From CBDDEI01 sp965226775 (GTDB taxonomy: Bacteria; Chloroflexota; Dehalococcoidia; SHYD01), in contig CBDDEI010000002.1 in NCBI GenBank assembly GCA_965226775.1, forward strand, positions 1,984,001 to 2,048,000: a stretch of DNA of 64,000 nucleotides. Reading direction: 5' to 3'. This document shows positions 1 through 8,548 of the stretch, one piece after another. The translations under genes and the position numbers were made by a program. How positions within the stretch are numbered: position 1 is the stretch's first letter; each line of letters starts with the position of its first letter. The notes under the pieces were generated by a model, which did not search any database, was not told the DNA's origin, and saw only the letters and a program-made list of their open reading frames with translations.

Positions 1-164
1 TGCTGCAAAGCAGGGGCACCGGATTCGGAGGCGCGTTCGGCACCCAGGGAGCCATGTTCCGCACCCGTCGTGGTCTAGAGGAGTACCTCTTCCGCGGCAC
101 CGTGATCTTAGCGGCTATCTTTGTTGTGGTCTCACTCATAAGCGCGCGCGCGGGCGGCGGCTAA
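1..164 (+). CDS. secG: Preprotein translocase subunit SecG, C-terminal part
   Basis: An open frame enters from the left edge and stops at TAA 162-164. It reads a Gly-rich loop (GTGFGGAFGTQGAMFRTR) followed by one hydrophobic helix (VILAAIFVVVSLI) and a short Gly tail. This is the usual SecG ending: the cytoplasmic loop and the second transmembrane helix of the SecYEG channel accessory subunit. The N-terminal helix lies outside the window. The next gene starts 38 bases downstream on the same strand, so the two may be co-transcribed. Recognition rests on a short but characteristic stretch. Confidence 0.85.
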   Translation, partial: LQSRGTGFGGAFGTQGAMFRTRRGLEEYLFRGTVILAAIFVVVSLISARAGGG

Positions 165-202
165 CCGGCCACGTTTTAGCATCCTTTTCTCCGTAGTCCA
201 GG

Positions 203-1846
203 ATGGCCAGAAGACGCAGTAGTATTCCCTTTGTTCCCATTCTCTTACTTGGGGCACTGCTTGCACTCTCCTCAGGTGTGCTGCTGTACTTTTTTTATAC
301 AAAAGAAGTGCCAAGCCCGGGAGGCGTCTATCACGAAGGGATAGCAGGCAGCCCCATGCACCTGAATCCCCTCCTTGCCTCCTTTAATGAAACCGACCAG
401 GACATCACCAGCCTGCTCTACTCTGGCCTCACCAGAGTCGACCAGCAAGGCAGGGTAGCCCCAGACCTGGCTTCCGAATGGGAGAGCAGCGCAGACGCCA
501 CTACCTACACCTTCAAGCTTCGGGAAAACGCCCTCTGGCACGACCGCCGGCCGGTGCGTGTGGAAGACATTCTCTTCTCCATCAAGCTCATACAGAGCCC
601 AGACTTCCAAGGCAATCCCGAGCTAGCTGCGTTATGGCAGCAGGTAAGGGCGGAGAAAATAGATGACCAGACGGTGCGCTTGGTGGTGGATCAACCCTTT
701 GCCCCGCTTCTAACGTATACCAGCCTTGGCATCCTGCCCCAGCACCTGTATGACGGCATTGCTCCAGAAGACATGACCGACGCTCTGAAGGCTCCCTCGC
801 CCGTAGGCAGCGGGCCTTTCCGGATCAAGGAAGCCAACTTAGCGCAAGTGGTCATGGAGGCCAACCCGGACGCCTACTTAGGCCGTCCGTTCTTAGATGA
901 GATCCGGTTTTCCTTCATGCGGGACGACCAAGCCCTCGCGGCAGCCCTCAACGCGCTGGAAGTGGAGGGAGGACTGCTGCGCCCCTCGGTTGGGCGAGAA
1001 ACCATCGAGCGCGTGCGTCAGAATGAAGCGCTCACCCTCTACACGGCGCCTCGCGCCAGCTATACCGTCCTCTTCATCAACACCAACAATCCCATCTTTC
1101 AACCAAAGGCGATGCGTCAAGCCCTGGCTTACAGCCTGGACCGGCAGCTCCTTGTGAACCAAACCGTCAGTGGCCTGGGCTTGGTCGCCAACAGCCCGCT
1201 CCCTTTCAACTCCTGGGCCCATCAAGCGGACGCAGACTGGTACCCCTACGATCCGGTCAAGGCGGCAGAACTCTTTGACCAAGAAGGCTGGAGAACCAAT
1301 GCTAGCGGGCTGCGAATGAAAGACGGCCAGCCCCTAAAATTCACCCTGTACACCAACGATGACCTGCTGCGGGTAGCCACCGGGGAAGAGCTGGCCCGGC
1401 AGCTGAAGGCAGTAGGCCTCCAGCCGGACTTTGCCTACAGCGGGCCTTCCGGGCTGCTGCAGAACTTCTTGCTCCCCAGGCGTTACGAAACCATCATCTA
1501 CGGCATCGATCCGGGAGTGGATCCGGACCCATACCCCCTTTGGCACAGCTCCCAGGCAGGAGGAGAAGGGCTTAACGTCTCCACCATCGATAACCCTAAG
1601 ATGGACGACCTGCTGCAGCGGGGACGGAGTACTACAGACATGGACGAGCGGGAAGCGCTCTATGACCAGTTCCAGACGCTCTTTAAGGAAGAAGTGCCCA
1701 GCATTCCCCTCTATCACCCGCTCTACACCTACGCGGTAGACCAAAGCGTCCGCGGCATTGGTCTAGCAGGACTCTTTGCGCCCAGCTCCCGGTTCTATAA
1801 TGTGAGGGAATGGTACAAAGAAACCCAACGAGTCTGGGGTCGATGA
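203..1846 (+). CDS. Peptide/nickel-type ABC transporter substrate-binding protein
   Basis: This 547-residue protein of the SBP_bac_5 family (DppA/OppA class) would bind peptides or similar ligands outside the membrane. Residues about 9-32 form one hydrophobic segment after an Arg-rich start (MARRRSS) with no lipobox cysteine, so it is probably anchored by an uncleaved helix. The mature part opens with the family pattern GSPMHLNPLLASFNETDQDI, followed by a DLASEWE motif, and it ends in a typical AGLFAPSSRFYNVREWY stretch. No permease or ATPase gene is adjacent. The only permeases in the window are at 22014-23941, about 20 kb away, and a link to them is speculative. Confidence 0.9.
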   Translation: MARRRSSIPFVPILLLGALLALSSGVLLYFFYTKEVPSPGGVYHEGIAGSPMHLNPLLASFNETDQDITSLLYSGLTRVDQQGRVAPDLASEWESSADATTYTFKLRENALWHDRRPVRVEDILFSIKLIQSPDFQGNPELAALWQQVRAEKIDDQTVRLVVDQPFAPLLTYTSLGILPQHLYDGIAPEDMTDALKAPSPVGSGPFRIKEANLAQVVMEANPDAYLGRPFLDEIRFSFMRDDQALAAALNALEVEGGLLRPSVGRETIERVRQNEALTLYTAPRASYTVLFINTNNPIFQPKAMRQALAYSLDRQLLVNQTVSGLGLVANSPLPFNSWAHQADADWYPYDPVKAAELFDQEGWRTNASGLRMKDGQPLKFTLYTNDDLLRVATGEELARQLKAVGLQPDFAYSGPSGLLQNFLLPRRYETIIYGIDPGVDPDPYPLWHSSQAGGEGLNVSTIDNPKMDDLLQRGRSTTDMDEREALYDQFQTLFKEEVPSIPLYHPLYTYAVDQSVRGIGLAGLFAPSSRFYNVREWYKETQRVWGR

Positions 1847-1871
1847 CCCCTCCTCCGAAGCGCGAGACGAG

Positions 1872-2720
1872 ATGCCTGGCCTAATAACACTGCTGACCGA
1901 CTTTGGGCTTGCAGACAGCTACGTGGCCGCAATGAAGGGTGCGCTGCTACAGCGTAACCCCGCTGCAACCATCGTAGACATCACGCACACTATCCCGCCA
2001 CAGGACATCTTCTTAGCAGCGTTCACCCTAGGCACTGCCCACCCCGCATTCCCGGAGGGCACAATCCATGTGGTTGTGGTTGACCCGGAAGTAGGCACAG
2101 AACGCCGAGCGTTGCTGCTGCGTACGCCCCACGCCATCTTTCTTGCGCCGGATAACGGCGTCCTGGCTTTTGTGCTCAACACCTACGGAGCCATCGTTAC
2201 CAACGTCGTACCTCAGCAAAGCCCCCACGGGCCCCCGCCTACTTCAGAGGTAGCGACGACGACGCCGCTGGAAGCGTGGGAGATCACCAACCAGAACCTG
2301 TTCAGGACACCGGTAAGCCACACCTTCCACGGGCGCGACATCTTTGCGCCGGTGGCCGCCGCCTTGAGCAAAGGACTGCAACCGGAGGAAGTGGGCCCGC
2401 GCGTAAAAACTGTCCACACCTTTGCCCTGCCGCACCCGCGCAAGGATGTCCGGGGCAACCTTATCGGCACCGTGCTCCACGTTGACCAGTTTGGGAACTT
2501 GATCAGTAACCTGCGGGTCACGGACATTCCCCAGACCTCCGCCACCTTCCATATCGCCGGACGCGACGTTGGCGGCTTACGCGCAACGTATGCCGAGGGT
2601 GATGAACTCATGGCTATCGAAGGCAGCAGCGGCTATATCGAGGTGGCCGCTCGCAATGGCAGCGCCGCCCAGAAGCTAGGCGTGGGACGCGGCACCCGGC
2701 TCCATGTGACCGCGCGCTGA
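1872..2720 (+). CDS. SAM hydrolase / SAM hydroxide adenosyltransferase (DUF62 family)
   Basis: This 282-residue protein matches the DUF62 family, which splits S-adenosylmethionine to adenosine and methionine. Visible family motifs are LLTDFGLADSYVAAMKG at the N-terminus, the DPEVGTERRALLL segment carrying the conserved Asp and Arg, the His-containing FHGRDIFAPVAA, and the C-terminal DQFGNLISNL. The length is normal. It starts 25 bases after the substrate-binding protein gene and ends just before the convergent minus-strand glycosyltransferase operon (only 1 base separates the two stop codons). The physiological role is uncertain; these enzymes are thought to tune SAM levels. Confidence 0.9.
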   Translation: MPGLITLLTDFGLADSYVAAMKGALLQRNPAATIVDITHTIPPQDIFLAAFTLGTAHPAFPEGTIHVVVVDPEVGTERRALLLRTPHAIFLAPDNGVLAFVLNTYGAIVTNVVPQQSPHGPPPTSEVATTTPLEAWEITNQNLFRTPVSHTFHGRDIFAPVAAALSKGLQPEEVGPRVKTVHTFALPHPRKDVRGNLIGTVLHVDQFGNLISNLRVTDIPQTSATFHIAGRDVGGLRATYAEGDELMAIEGSSGYIEVAARNGSAAQKLGVGRGTRLHVTAR

Positions 2721-2721
2721 G

Positions 2722-3255
2722 CTACCGGACACCGCCCAGCTGCGCGCGATGCCGCCAGCGCCACCAGACGCCAGCCGGATAGCCCAGCATCTTTGCCACA
2801 TCGCCTGCCACCCTAAGCACGGGAGCCAGCGCGCAGGCGGCCAGCCGCTTGTGCCAAGGAAGCTCTCCAAGCCAGGGCCACAGCCTGCGTAGGGCTGGTA
2901 ACAATAGCCCACAACGCCCACCGCCAACAGCACCCACAGCAACGGCGCGCCGAAGGCTCCCCAAAAAAGCAGCGAGCCTGCTAGATGCGCGCCGTAGCGG
3001 ATCAGGTGCCGCTTTAACCACAGGTCCTGCCTTGCCGTCACCGCGAGCGTAGTGGTAGTACTGACGAAAGAAAGCCCAAAGGGACGTGCGGGGCCGATAG
3101 CGCGCCTCCGCCAGCGGCGCCCAGACAAAGCGCACTCCCAAGGAGCGCAGCCGCAGGTCAAAGACCAAGTCTTCACCATAGTCCAGCCAGTCGGGGTAGC
3201 CACCGCCGTAGCGGCAGGTGCCGCTTTCCCAGGCCGCCTTGGTGAAAGCCACCAA
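2722..3255 (-). CDS. Glycosyltransferase family 2, C-terminal fragment (frameshifted)
   Basis: This is the C-terminal part of the GT2 whose N-terminal part is at 3289-3765. The frame contains the conserved GGGYPDWLDYGEDLVFDLRL segment (ED motif) and a hydrophobic C-terminal region that may contact the membrane. The connecting block WFDPASFLPSSRSL sits in a third frame, so two frame breaks occur within about 50 bases: one at the TTTT run near 3302-3305 and one near 3255-3262. The family order is intact across the three frames, which favours sequence error over true gene loss. The coordinates follow the open frame only. Confidence 0.75.
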   Translation of the reverse strand: MVAFTKAAWESGTCRYGGGYPDWLDYGEDLVFDLRLRSLGVRFVWAPLAEARYRPRTSLWAFFRQYYHYARGDGKAGPVVKAAPDPLRRASSRLAAFLGSLRRAVAVGAVGGGRCGLLLPALRRLWPWLGELPWHKRLAACALAPVLRVAGDVAKMLGYPAGVWWRWRHRAQLGGVR

Positions 3256-3288
3256 AGGGAGCGGCTGGAGGGCAAAAAACTCGCGGGA

Positions 3289-3765
3289 TCAAAACCAAGT
3301 CTCCTCGAGTGCGGGGAGGGTGGTTGCGCCTTGAAGAGTGGTTGCGCCAAGGGTTAGCTCAAACAACGTGGTTGGGGCAGCGCGGAAGAAGCCGGCCACC
3401 GCATGCGTCTCCGCCGACTCAAAGGGCCGTAGCAGCTCTTCCAGCCAGCGCGGCGGGAGCTGCACGCCGGCATCCGTCACCGCGATAATCTCGCCCGTTG
3501 CCTCGGCGATGGCGCTGTTGCGGCCTTGTGCAATCGTTGTGCCGGGCTCTTGGAACATACGCAGTGGTAGGTTGCCTTCATGCTGCTGGAGCAGCTCCCA
3601 AGACCCATCCACGCTGCCGCCGTCCACGATGACTATCTCATCAGGCGGCGTAGACTGCTGTTCCAATGAGTCCAGCAGCGCAGGCAGCGACTGCGCCTCA
3701 TTCAGGACCGTTACGATAACCGATACGCGCACGGGATCGCCCTTCCCGCCGGCTACCAGCGCCAC
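3289..3765 (-). CDS. Glycosyltransferase family 2, N-terminal fragment (frameshifted)
   Basis: The 158-residue open frame carries a GT-A fold start: VSVIVTVLNEAQSLPALLDS, then DEIVIVDGGSVDGS, then GRNSAIAEATGEIIAVTDAG with the nucleotide-sugar binding Asp-x-Asp-like position. It ends at a TGA created inside a TTTT run near 3302, where removal of one T restores the next conserved block. It overlaps the end of the upstream gene (3753-5486) by 13 bases, so it is the last gene of the minus-strand polysaccharide operon. The sugar donor and acceptor cannot be read from the sequence. Confidence 0.82.
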   Translation of the reverse strand: MALVAGGKGDPVRVSVIVTVLNEAQSLPALLDSLEQQSTPPDEIVIVDGGSVDGSWELLQQHEGNLPLRMFQEPGTTIAQGRNSAIAEATGEIIAVTDAGVQLPPRWLEELLRPFESAETHAVAGFFRAAPTTLFELTLGATTLQGATTLPALEETWF

Positions 3766-5486
3766 CGAGACGCGGTAGCTACCCCTAAACCTATCGCGAG
3801 GGCGCTGCCTAGAAGCAACGCTGCGGCGGCTCCCTGTTGAGGCAGGAAGCCTCTTTGCGCGGTCACGATAAAGCCGTCCACAACTACGTCGCCGCCGTCC
3901 AAAGTGGTCAGCACCACTCGATGGTAGTCATCGGGAAGACCGCTTGCCAGGGACAACAGGACTTCTCGTTCCGCCTCAGACGCTAGCAACGTCTGGACGC
4001 CCGCGGCTCCAGGCAGCCCGTCAATCGTCACGGCAAAGGTCCCGCCGGCGGGGCCGCGTGCGGTCACTAGCGTAACTGCTGTGCCCTTGAACCAGAAGGA
4101 GATGGCATTCCCTGCTTCGCGGGCTAGCCGGTAGCCGGCCGGGTGCGCGGGCGGGAGACCCTGCCACTGCTGTTCTTGCCAGCCTTCCGAGTATTGAATC
4201 CCCCAGTGGTCCTCCTGCCGCCAGCCATAGTGGAGCGCCGGTGGCGATGAGGTGACCTCCTTGAGGGCATCGTAAACCGGGCGAAGTGTGAAGTCCGGAT
4301 CTACTAGCCGGAAATAAAAGTCCTCGTGCTGGCGGGCCGCGTCGTCCACTTTGCGAAAGTGCCAATAGAAGACTACGCCCACCCAGGGCCACTCCTGCTG
4401 GATACGCTCCAACCCGGCCTTTGTGTAGCGCGCCTGCTGCTGCTCCGTAACCCTCCCGTGATGGGCAGGTTCGTGGAAGTCCAGGGGTACCGCGTCCCAT
4501 CCGAACTCCGAAATCCAAATAGCTTTGTGGGCATCGCCGTTGCGCACCATGACCTCACGGGTGAGCTGCACACGGGAGAGGTTCGCTTGGCTGGCCTCCG
4601 CGCGGCGGTCGCCGGGGCCCGTCCACAAGCCATACCCCTGCGCAGCCATAACGTCGAAGTAGTCCTGTGCGCCTGCCTGATACATCGCCGTTAGGTAATC
4701 GAGGTCGTCCACGTTCAGACCATCCGGCGTGCCCAATGTGGGGGCAAGCGCCGCAGCGATGATCACAACCTCTGGGTCGACTGACTTAGCCCGCTGGTAC
4801 GCAACTTTCAGCAGCTCCACGTACTCCGCGGCTACCGGCGCGCGGCCCCACTCCAGCACAGTGTTCGGTTCGTTCCAGATCTGGTAGTGCTTGATGCGCC
4901 CTTTGTAACGCGCTGCCAGTGCGGCAACAAAGTCGCCGTAGTCGTTATAGTCATCGGGCGGCGCTCGCACCACCGAGTTGTCTTGGCGGCTCCAGAAGGG
5001 CGGGAAGTCGGGGCGAGCCACGATCTGCAGACCATACTCCTCTGCCAAGCGGACGATGCGGTCGTAATGCTCCCATGTATCGCCGAAAGGCCCCACGAAC
5101 TGCCCCTTCCCCGTCCACTCGATGCGGTCCCAGGGGAACTCCTGCCTGATCCAAAGGACGCCGGCCTCCCGCAGCAGCTCCATGCTGCGACGAAGCTTCT
5201 CTTCCTCCACCTCCTGCTCAAAAAAGGTGGACGCGCCAAAAGGGTAGACGCCGGTGTGGCTCACAGGGGTCAGGTCTTGGGTGACGGGCTGCCGTAGCAG
5301 CGCCAAGCGCACCAGCGCCTTCATTTGAGATACGAACTCAGTCTGCCCGGTCTGCTCCTCCAGCCAGCTTGTGGCGTTCTCCCGCGGTGAGCACGCAGGC
5401 ACGGCCAAACAGAGCGCTAGCAAGAGCGCAATAAGCGGACGGCTAATCAGAGGACCTCTTGCCGGCGCGGTTCCCAAGTTGTTCAT
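3753..5486 (-). CDS. Glycoside hydrolase-like lipoprotein (GH39/cellulase-type TIM barrel)
   Basis: This 577-residue exported protein has a signal peptide ending in a lipobox (LCLAVPAC, Cys about 32), so it is probably a lipoprotein. The barrel shows the clan A pattern: an acid/base Glu in IKHYQIWNEPN near residue 205 and a nucleophile Glu in AIWISEFGWDA near residue 325. A beta-rich domain follows, and a second hydrophobic segment lies at the very C-terminus (ALLLGSALAIGLGVATA). It lies inside a glycosyltransferase operon, overlapping both neighbours, and may trim or remodel the glycan made there. The substrate is unknown. A lipid anchor plus a C-terminal helix is an unusual combination. Confidence 0.82.
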   Translation of the reverse strand: MNNLGTAPARGPLISRPLIALLLALCLAVPACSPRENATSWLEEQTGQTEFVSQMKALVRLALLRQPVTQDLTPVSHTGVYPFGASTFFEQEVEEEKLRRSMELLREAGVLWIRQEFPWDRIEWTGKGQFVGPFGDTWEHYDRIVRLAEEYGLQIVARPDFPPFWSRQDNSVVRAPPDDYNDYGDFVAALAARYKGRIKHYQIWNEPNTVLEWGRAPVAAEYVELLKVAYQRAKSVDPEVVIIAAALAPTLGTPDGLNVDDLDYLTAMYQAGAQDYFDVMAAQGYGLWTGPGDRRAEASQANLSRVQLTREVMVRNGDAHKAIWISEFGWDAVPLDFHEPAHHGRVTEQQQARYTKAGLERIQQEWPWVGVVFYWHFRKVDDAARQHEDFYFRLVDPDFTLRPVYDALKEVTSSPPALHYGWRQEDHWGIQYSEGWQEQQWQGLPPAHPAGYRLAREAGNAISFWFKGTAVTLVTARGPAGGTFAVTIDGLPGAAGVQTLLASEAEREVLLSLASGLPDDYHRVVLTTLDGGDVVVDGFIVTAQRGFLPQQGAAAALLLGSALAIGLGVATASRWRW

Positions 5487-6711
5487 AGAAAGACTCCAGC
5501 GCCGGCATGCGCTGCGACCAATCGGTGGTCAGCGCCAACGCGCGCGCCTGCTCCCCTAACCGTTGCGCCAGATCCACATCCTTGAGCAGGCGGATGGCGG
5601 CATTGGAGAAGTCCTCCGGCGCATCCGCTACCTCTCCGTGAACCCCGTGCTGAAAGGGAATGCCCGACGCCCCCATAGTGGTGGTTACAATGGGCAACGC
5701 ACTGGCCATGGCTTGGAGCAGCTTCAGCCGGGTGCCGCCGCCAAAGCGCATGGGCAGGACAAAGAGGTCGGCCCGCTGGAAATAGGGAAGGTCATCCGCA
5801 ACCTCTCCGGTGACCGTGACGTGACGGCCTGCCAACAGGCGCACTTCGCTGGTGGGTTGGCGACCCATCACCACCAGGCGCGCGTCTGGAACAGCCCGCA
5901 ACACTTCTGGCATAGCGTGACGGACAAACCAGTGCACTGCATCAGTGTTCGGACGGTAGTCCATGGTGCCGGTGAAGAGGAGCACCTTGTCCTGAGGGGC
6001 AATCTCCGCCGGAAGCGCGGAGGAAGCAACCTTCTCACCCGGCGCGTAGCGCGCGGTATCCGCACCGTTGGGCACCACACTAATGGGCGCCTGGGAACCC
6101 AGGCGCTCCAGCGCAGCCTTATCCTCCTCGGAAGTAGCCAGGATACCCGCAACCTGCTTGCTCACGGCGGCCTCGTAGAAACGCAGCTTCTTGGCCTGCA
6201 CCCAGCTATAGGCTGCCCGCGGCCAGTCGAGCGGCTTCGCTCGCGCGGCCTGGGAGGCGCGCTCCTGCAACAGATACTCTGCGTTCAATGCGTCCAGAAC
6301 GATCGCGGCTCCGTCCAGCTCGCCCTCTAGCTCTTCGAGCGGGAAGAGCGACGCCGCAGCCTCCAGCCCGACAACGTGGATGAGGTCGAAGCGGCGCTCA
6401 CGGAGGATACGGCGCAGTGCAGACCGCAATGGCGGTTGCCGCATACGCAGCACCAAGTCCGGCGTGCGGGAGGTCGCAATGGCGAGCGCACGCTGCCCCA
6501 TGCCGTCGTTGTGCGCGTATGGGACGCCCGTGATACTGCTACACCTCTCGGACAGCGCCTCCTTTATCGTAAGCTCTTCCCTTACCGTGGCCGGGCAGAG
6601 CAAGTGGACGTTATGACCCTCGCCCAACAGCCGCATGAAGTGATAGGCCCGTAGGCCGGCGCCGCCGCTGGTGGGCAAGGGTGGCGCAGCCGTAATGAAG
6701 AGTAGATTCAT
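5443..6711 (-). CDS. Glycosyltransferase family 4
   Basis: This 422-residue GT-B enzyme starts with MNLLFITAAPPLPTSGGAG, the usual glycine-rich acceptor-side loop. The donor-binding half shows LLFTGTMDYRPNTDAVHWF, then GEVADDLPYFQRADLFVLP and GGGTRLKLLQAMASALPIV, typical of GT4 proteins of exopolysaccharide clusters. The end overlaps the start of the glycoside hydrolase gene by 44 bases, and its own start overlaps the upstream GT4 by 4 bases (ATGA type), which indicates translational coupling within the minus-strand operon. The transferred sugar is not predictable. Confidence 0.9.
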   Translation of the reverse strand: MNLLFITAAPPLPTSGGAGLRAYHFMRLLGEGHNVHLLCPATVREELTIKEALSERCSSITGVPYAHNDGMGQRALAIATSRTPDLVLRMRQPPLRSALRRILRERRFDLIHVVGLEAAASLFPLEELEGELDGAAIVLDALNAEYLLQERASQAARAKPLDWPRAAYSWVQAKKLRFYEAAVSKQVAGILATSEEDKAALERLGSQAPISVVPNGADTARYAPGEKVASSALPAEIAPQDKVLLFTGTMDYRPNTDAVHWFVRHAMPEVLRAVPDARLVVMGRQPTSEVRLLAGRHVTVTGEVADDLPYFQRADLFVLPMRFGGGTRLKLLQAMASALPIVTTTMGASGIPFQHGVHGEVADAPEDFSNAAIRLLKDVDLAQRLGEQARALALTTDWSQRMPALESFYEQLGNRAGKRSSD

Positions 6712-7814
6712 TGGAGCGCCGCCTTCTCGTACACCGCCAACGTGCGGCGGGCTGTCTCCTCCCAGCGGTAGAGGGCCGCGCGCTGTAAGCCCGCTTCTCG
6801 CAACTGGCAGCTTAGCTCTTCATCGCATTGCAGGCGTGTAAGATGCTTGCTCAACGCCGCGGGGTCTGCGGGATCGAAGTAGAGGGGCGCGTCCCCCAGC
6901 ACTTCTTGCAGAGCGGCCGCAGTGGAGCTGATAACCGGCGTGCCGCAAGCCATCGCCTCCAAGGGCGGCAGCCCAAAGCCCTCGTACCAGGAGGGGTAAA
7001 CCAACGCCCAGGCCGCGTTGTAGAGCAGGCGCAACTCATCTCTGGAGGCAGGGCCGTAAAAGATAACCCGCTCCCTCAACCCTAAACGCTCCGCCAAATC
7101 TGCGCCCTCCTCTGCGCGCCAGCCGTTGCCGCCAACCAGCACCAAGGTCTGTCCCCGTTCTTCTAGCTGGGCTTGCGCCAGGGCTTCCAGCAGGCATTCC
7201 AGGTTCTTGCGCGGCTCAATAGTGCTCACCCACAGGATGAACCGCTCTGGCAGGCCGTGCGCGCGGCAGAACGCCGCGACAGCTTCGCCGTCATCAAGCG
7301 GACGATAGGATGGATCGACGCCGTGGTGCACCACGTCTATGCGCTCTGGCGATGCGCCCAGCAGCTCCACCATGTCCCGCTTAGTGCTCTCCGAAACCGC
7401 GATAACCCCCTCAGCGGAGGCAACCGCCTTGTCTACCTGGCCGTAGTATCGCAGCGCGTCCGCCGGCTTGGACTCGGGATAGCGCAGGAAGGCCAGGTCG
7501 TGGACGGTGATTACGGCGGGAACCTTCCGGCGCAGGGGTGGTATGAAGTCCGGACTGTGGAGGACGTCCAGCGGCAACCGCGCCAGCTCCACCGGGAGCG
7601 TCCACTGCTCTAGCCGGTGATGGGGCGGCGTCCACAGTGTACGCCGCTGCGCGCCGGATGGAGCTGATGACGTCTCGAATCCTTTGCGGCTCTGGAGCAG
7701 ATAGTAGCTATGCTGTGGCTCTAGATTCCCCAGGGCGGCCACCAACTCCTGGACGTAAGTGCTTATCCCGCCCTGCTGGTAGGGCACCAGCCGCGCATCT
7801 ATGCCTATCCGCAT
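6708..7814 (-). CDS. Glycosyltransferase family 4 (mannosyltransferase-like)
   Basis: This 368-residue GT4 begins MRIGIDARLVPYQQGGISTY, as in WbaZ-like mannosyltransferases. It carries TIEPRKNLECLLEAL at the start of the donor domain and the retaining GT4 signature YPSWYEGFGLPPLEAMACG with its conserved glutamates. It resembles the two GT4 proteins encoded at 14751 and 15920 on the other strand. It follows the Gmad2 lipoprotein gene by 33 bases and overlaps the next gene by 4 bases, so it is the second gene of the minus-strand operon. Confidence 0.9.
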   Translation of the reverse strand: MRIGIDARLVPYQQGGISTYVQELVAALGNLEPQHSYYLLQSRKGFETSSAPSGAQRRTLWTPPHHRLEQWTLPVELARLPLDVLHSPDFIPPLRRKVPAVITVHDLAFLRYPESKPADALRYYGQVDKAVASAEGVIAVSESTKRDMVELLGASPERIDVVHHGVDPSYRPLDDGEAVAAFCRAHGLPERFILWVSTIEPRKNLECLLEALAQAQLEERGQTLVLVGGNGWRAEEGADLAERLGLRERVIFYGPASRDELRLLYNAAWALVYPSWYEGFGLPPLEAMACGTPVISSTAAALQEVLGDAPLYFDPADPAALSKHLTRLQCDEELSCQLREAGLQRAALYRWEETARRTLAVYEKAALQ

Positions 7815-7847
7815 CCTGAACTCGTGAACGCTATCCTGTGCCGCCTG

Positions 7848-8399
7848 CTAGTTGGGCGTCAGGATGACCGGCACTGATACCAGGTCCTCCACGGAACCGT
7901 CCATGACGCTCAGGCTGAACACCTCGATGGTGCCATTCTGGCGGCCTCCAGTCAGCGTGAATGGAATAGCGGCAGTGTAGTCGCCGCGTCCCGGCGCGCC
8001 CATAGTAGCCGTTGTGAAGTCGCCGCCAACGACCTGCCCCTGGGCGTTGCGCACCCTAATCTGCACGTTGGCTTCAAAGACTATAGCGGTGCCCTGCACC
8101 TGCGCGGGGCTGCGCACCTGGGCCCCGGCCTTGGGTAGGCTCACGGTGATAAAGGCGTCTGCGTTAGGGATGGGCGTCGCAGTAGCCGGTATCGGGCTGG
8201 CGGCCACGGTCACGCTGACCGTTGGGGTTGGGGTAGGCGTAGGGGTCACGCTCGCGCTCGGCGTAACATCACGGCTTGGCGTGACGTCACGGCTCGGCGC
8301 GACTTCGCTGCTTGGCGCGTCCGGTAAGCAAGCCATTACGGTGGGCATCATCACCATTGCTGTTGTTCCTACTAGAGATCGAAAATATAGTGCACGCAC
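7848..8399 (-). CDS. Lipoprotein with Ser/Thr/Pro linker and Gmad2-type Ig-like domain
   Basis: This 183-residue protein is probably a lipoprotein: a short hydrophobic leader ends in PTVMAC (Cys about 24). A low-complexity linker follows, with three related PS(R)DVTPS-type repeats and a run of alternating Thr and Pro. The last 100 residues (ITVSLPKAGAQVRSPAQVQG through FSLSVMDGSVEDLVSVPVIL) match the Gmad2 immunoglobulin-like domain of sporulation and germination-type surface proteins. The start is GTG at 8399 with an AGGGG site about 6 bases upstream. It is the first gene of the minus-strand glycan operon and is divergent from rsmG. The binding partner is unknown. Confidence 0.78.
   Translation of the reverse strand: MRALYFRSLVGTTAMVMMPTVMACLPDAPSSEVAPSRDVTPSRDVTPSASVTPTPTPTPTVSVTVAASPIPATATPIPNADAFITVSLPKAGAQVRSPAQVQGTAIVFEANVQIRVRNAQGQVVGGDFTTATMGAPGRGDYTAAIPFTLTGGRQNGTIEVFSLSVMDGSVEDLVSVPVILTPN
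8363..8391 (+). promoter_or_regulatory. Candidate sigma70-type promoter for rsmG
   Basis: TTGTTC at 8363-8368 and TATAGT at 8386-8391 are separated by 17 bases. The -10 element fits well and the -35 poorly. The site lies inside the first codons of the divergent lipoprotein gene and would leave a leader of about 150 bases before the proposed rsmG start. This is prediction by eye only. Confidence 0.3.
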
Positions 8400-8548
8400 T
8401 GGGTACCCCTACCCTGCTCTGTCGCTCAATCGAAGAAAAGGTATGTACAATAACGAACGGGAGCATGGTTGTACACGCCCCCTCGGACACGTATTTTAAC
8501 CCACTTTCACGGCAGGCGTTTCATTCCCACCCCGCAGGAGCCAACAAA

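Noticed and set aside
8312..8548. N-terminal extension of RsmG
   Set aside because: Overlaps the divergent lipoprotein gene and has no similarity to RsmG; the better-supported start is at 8549.
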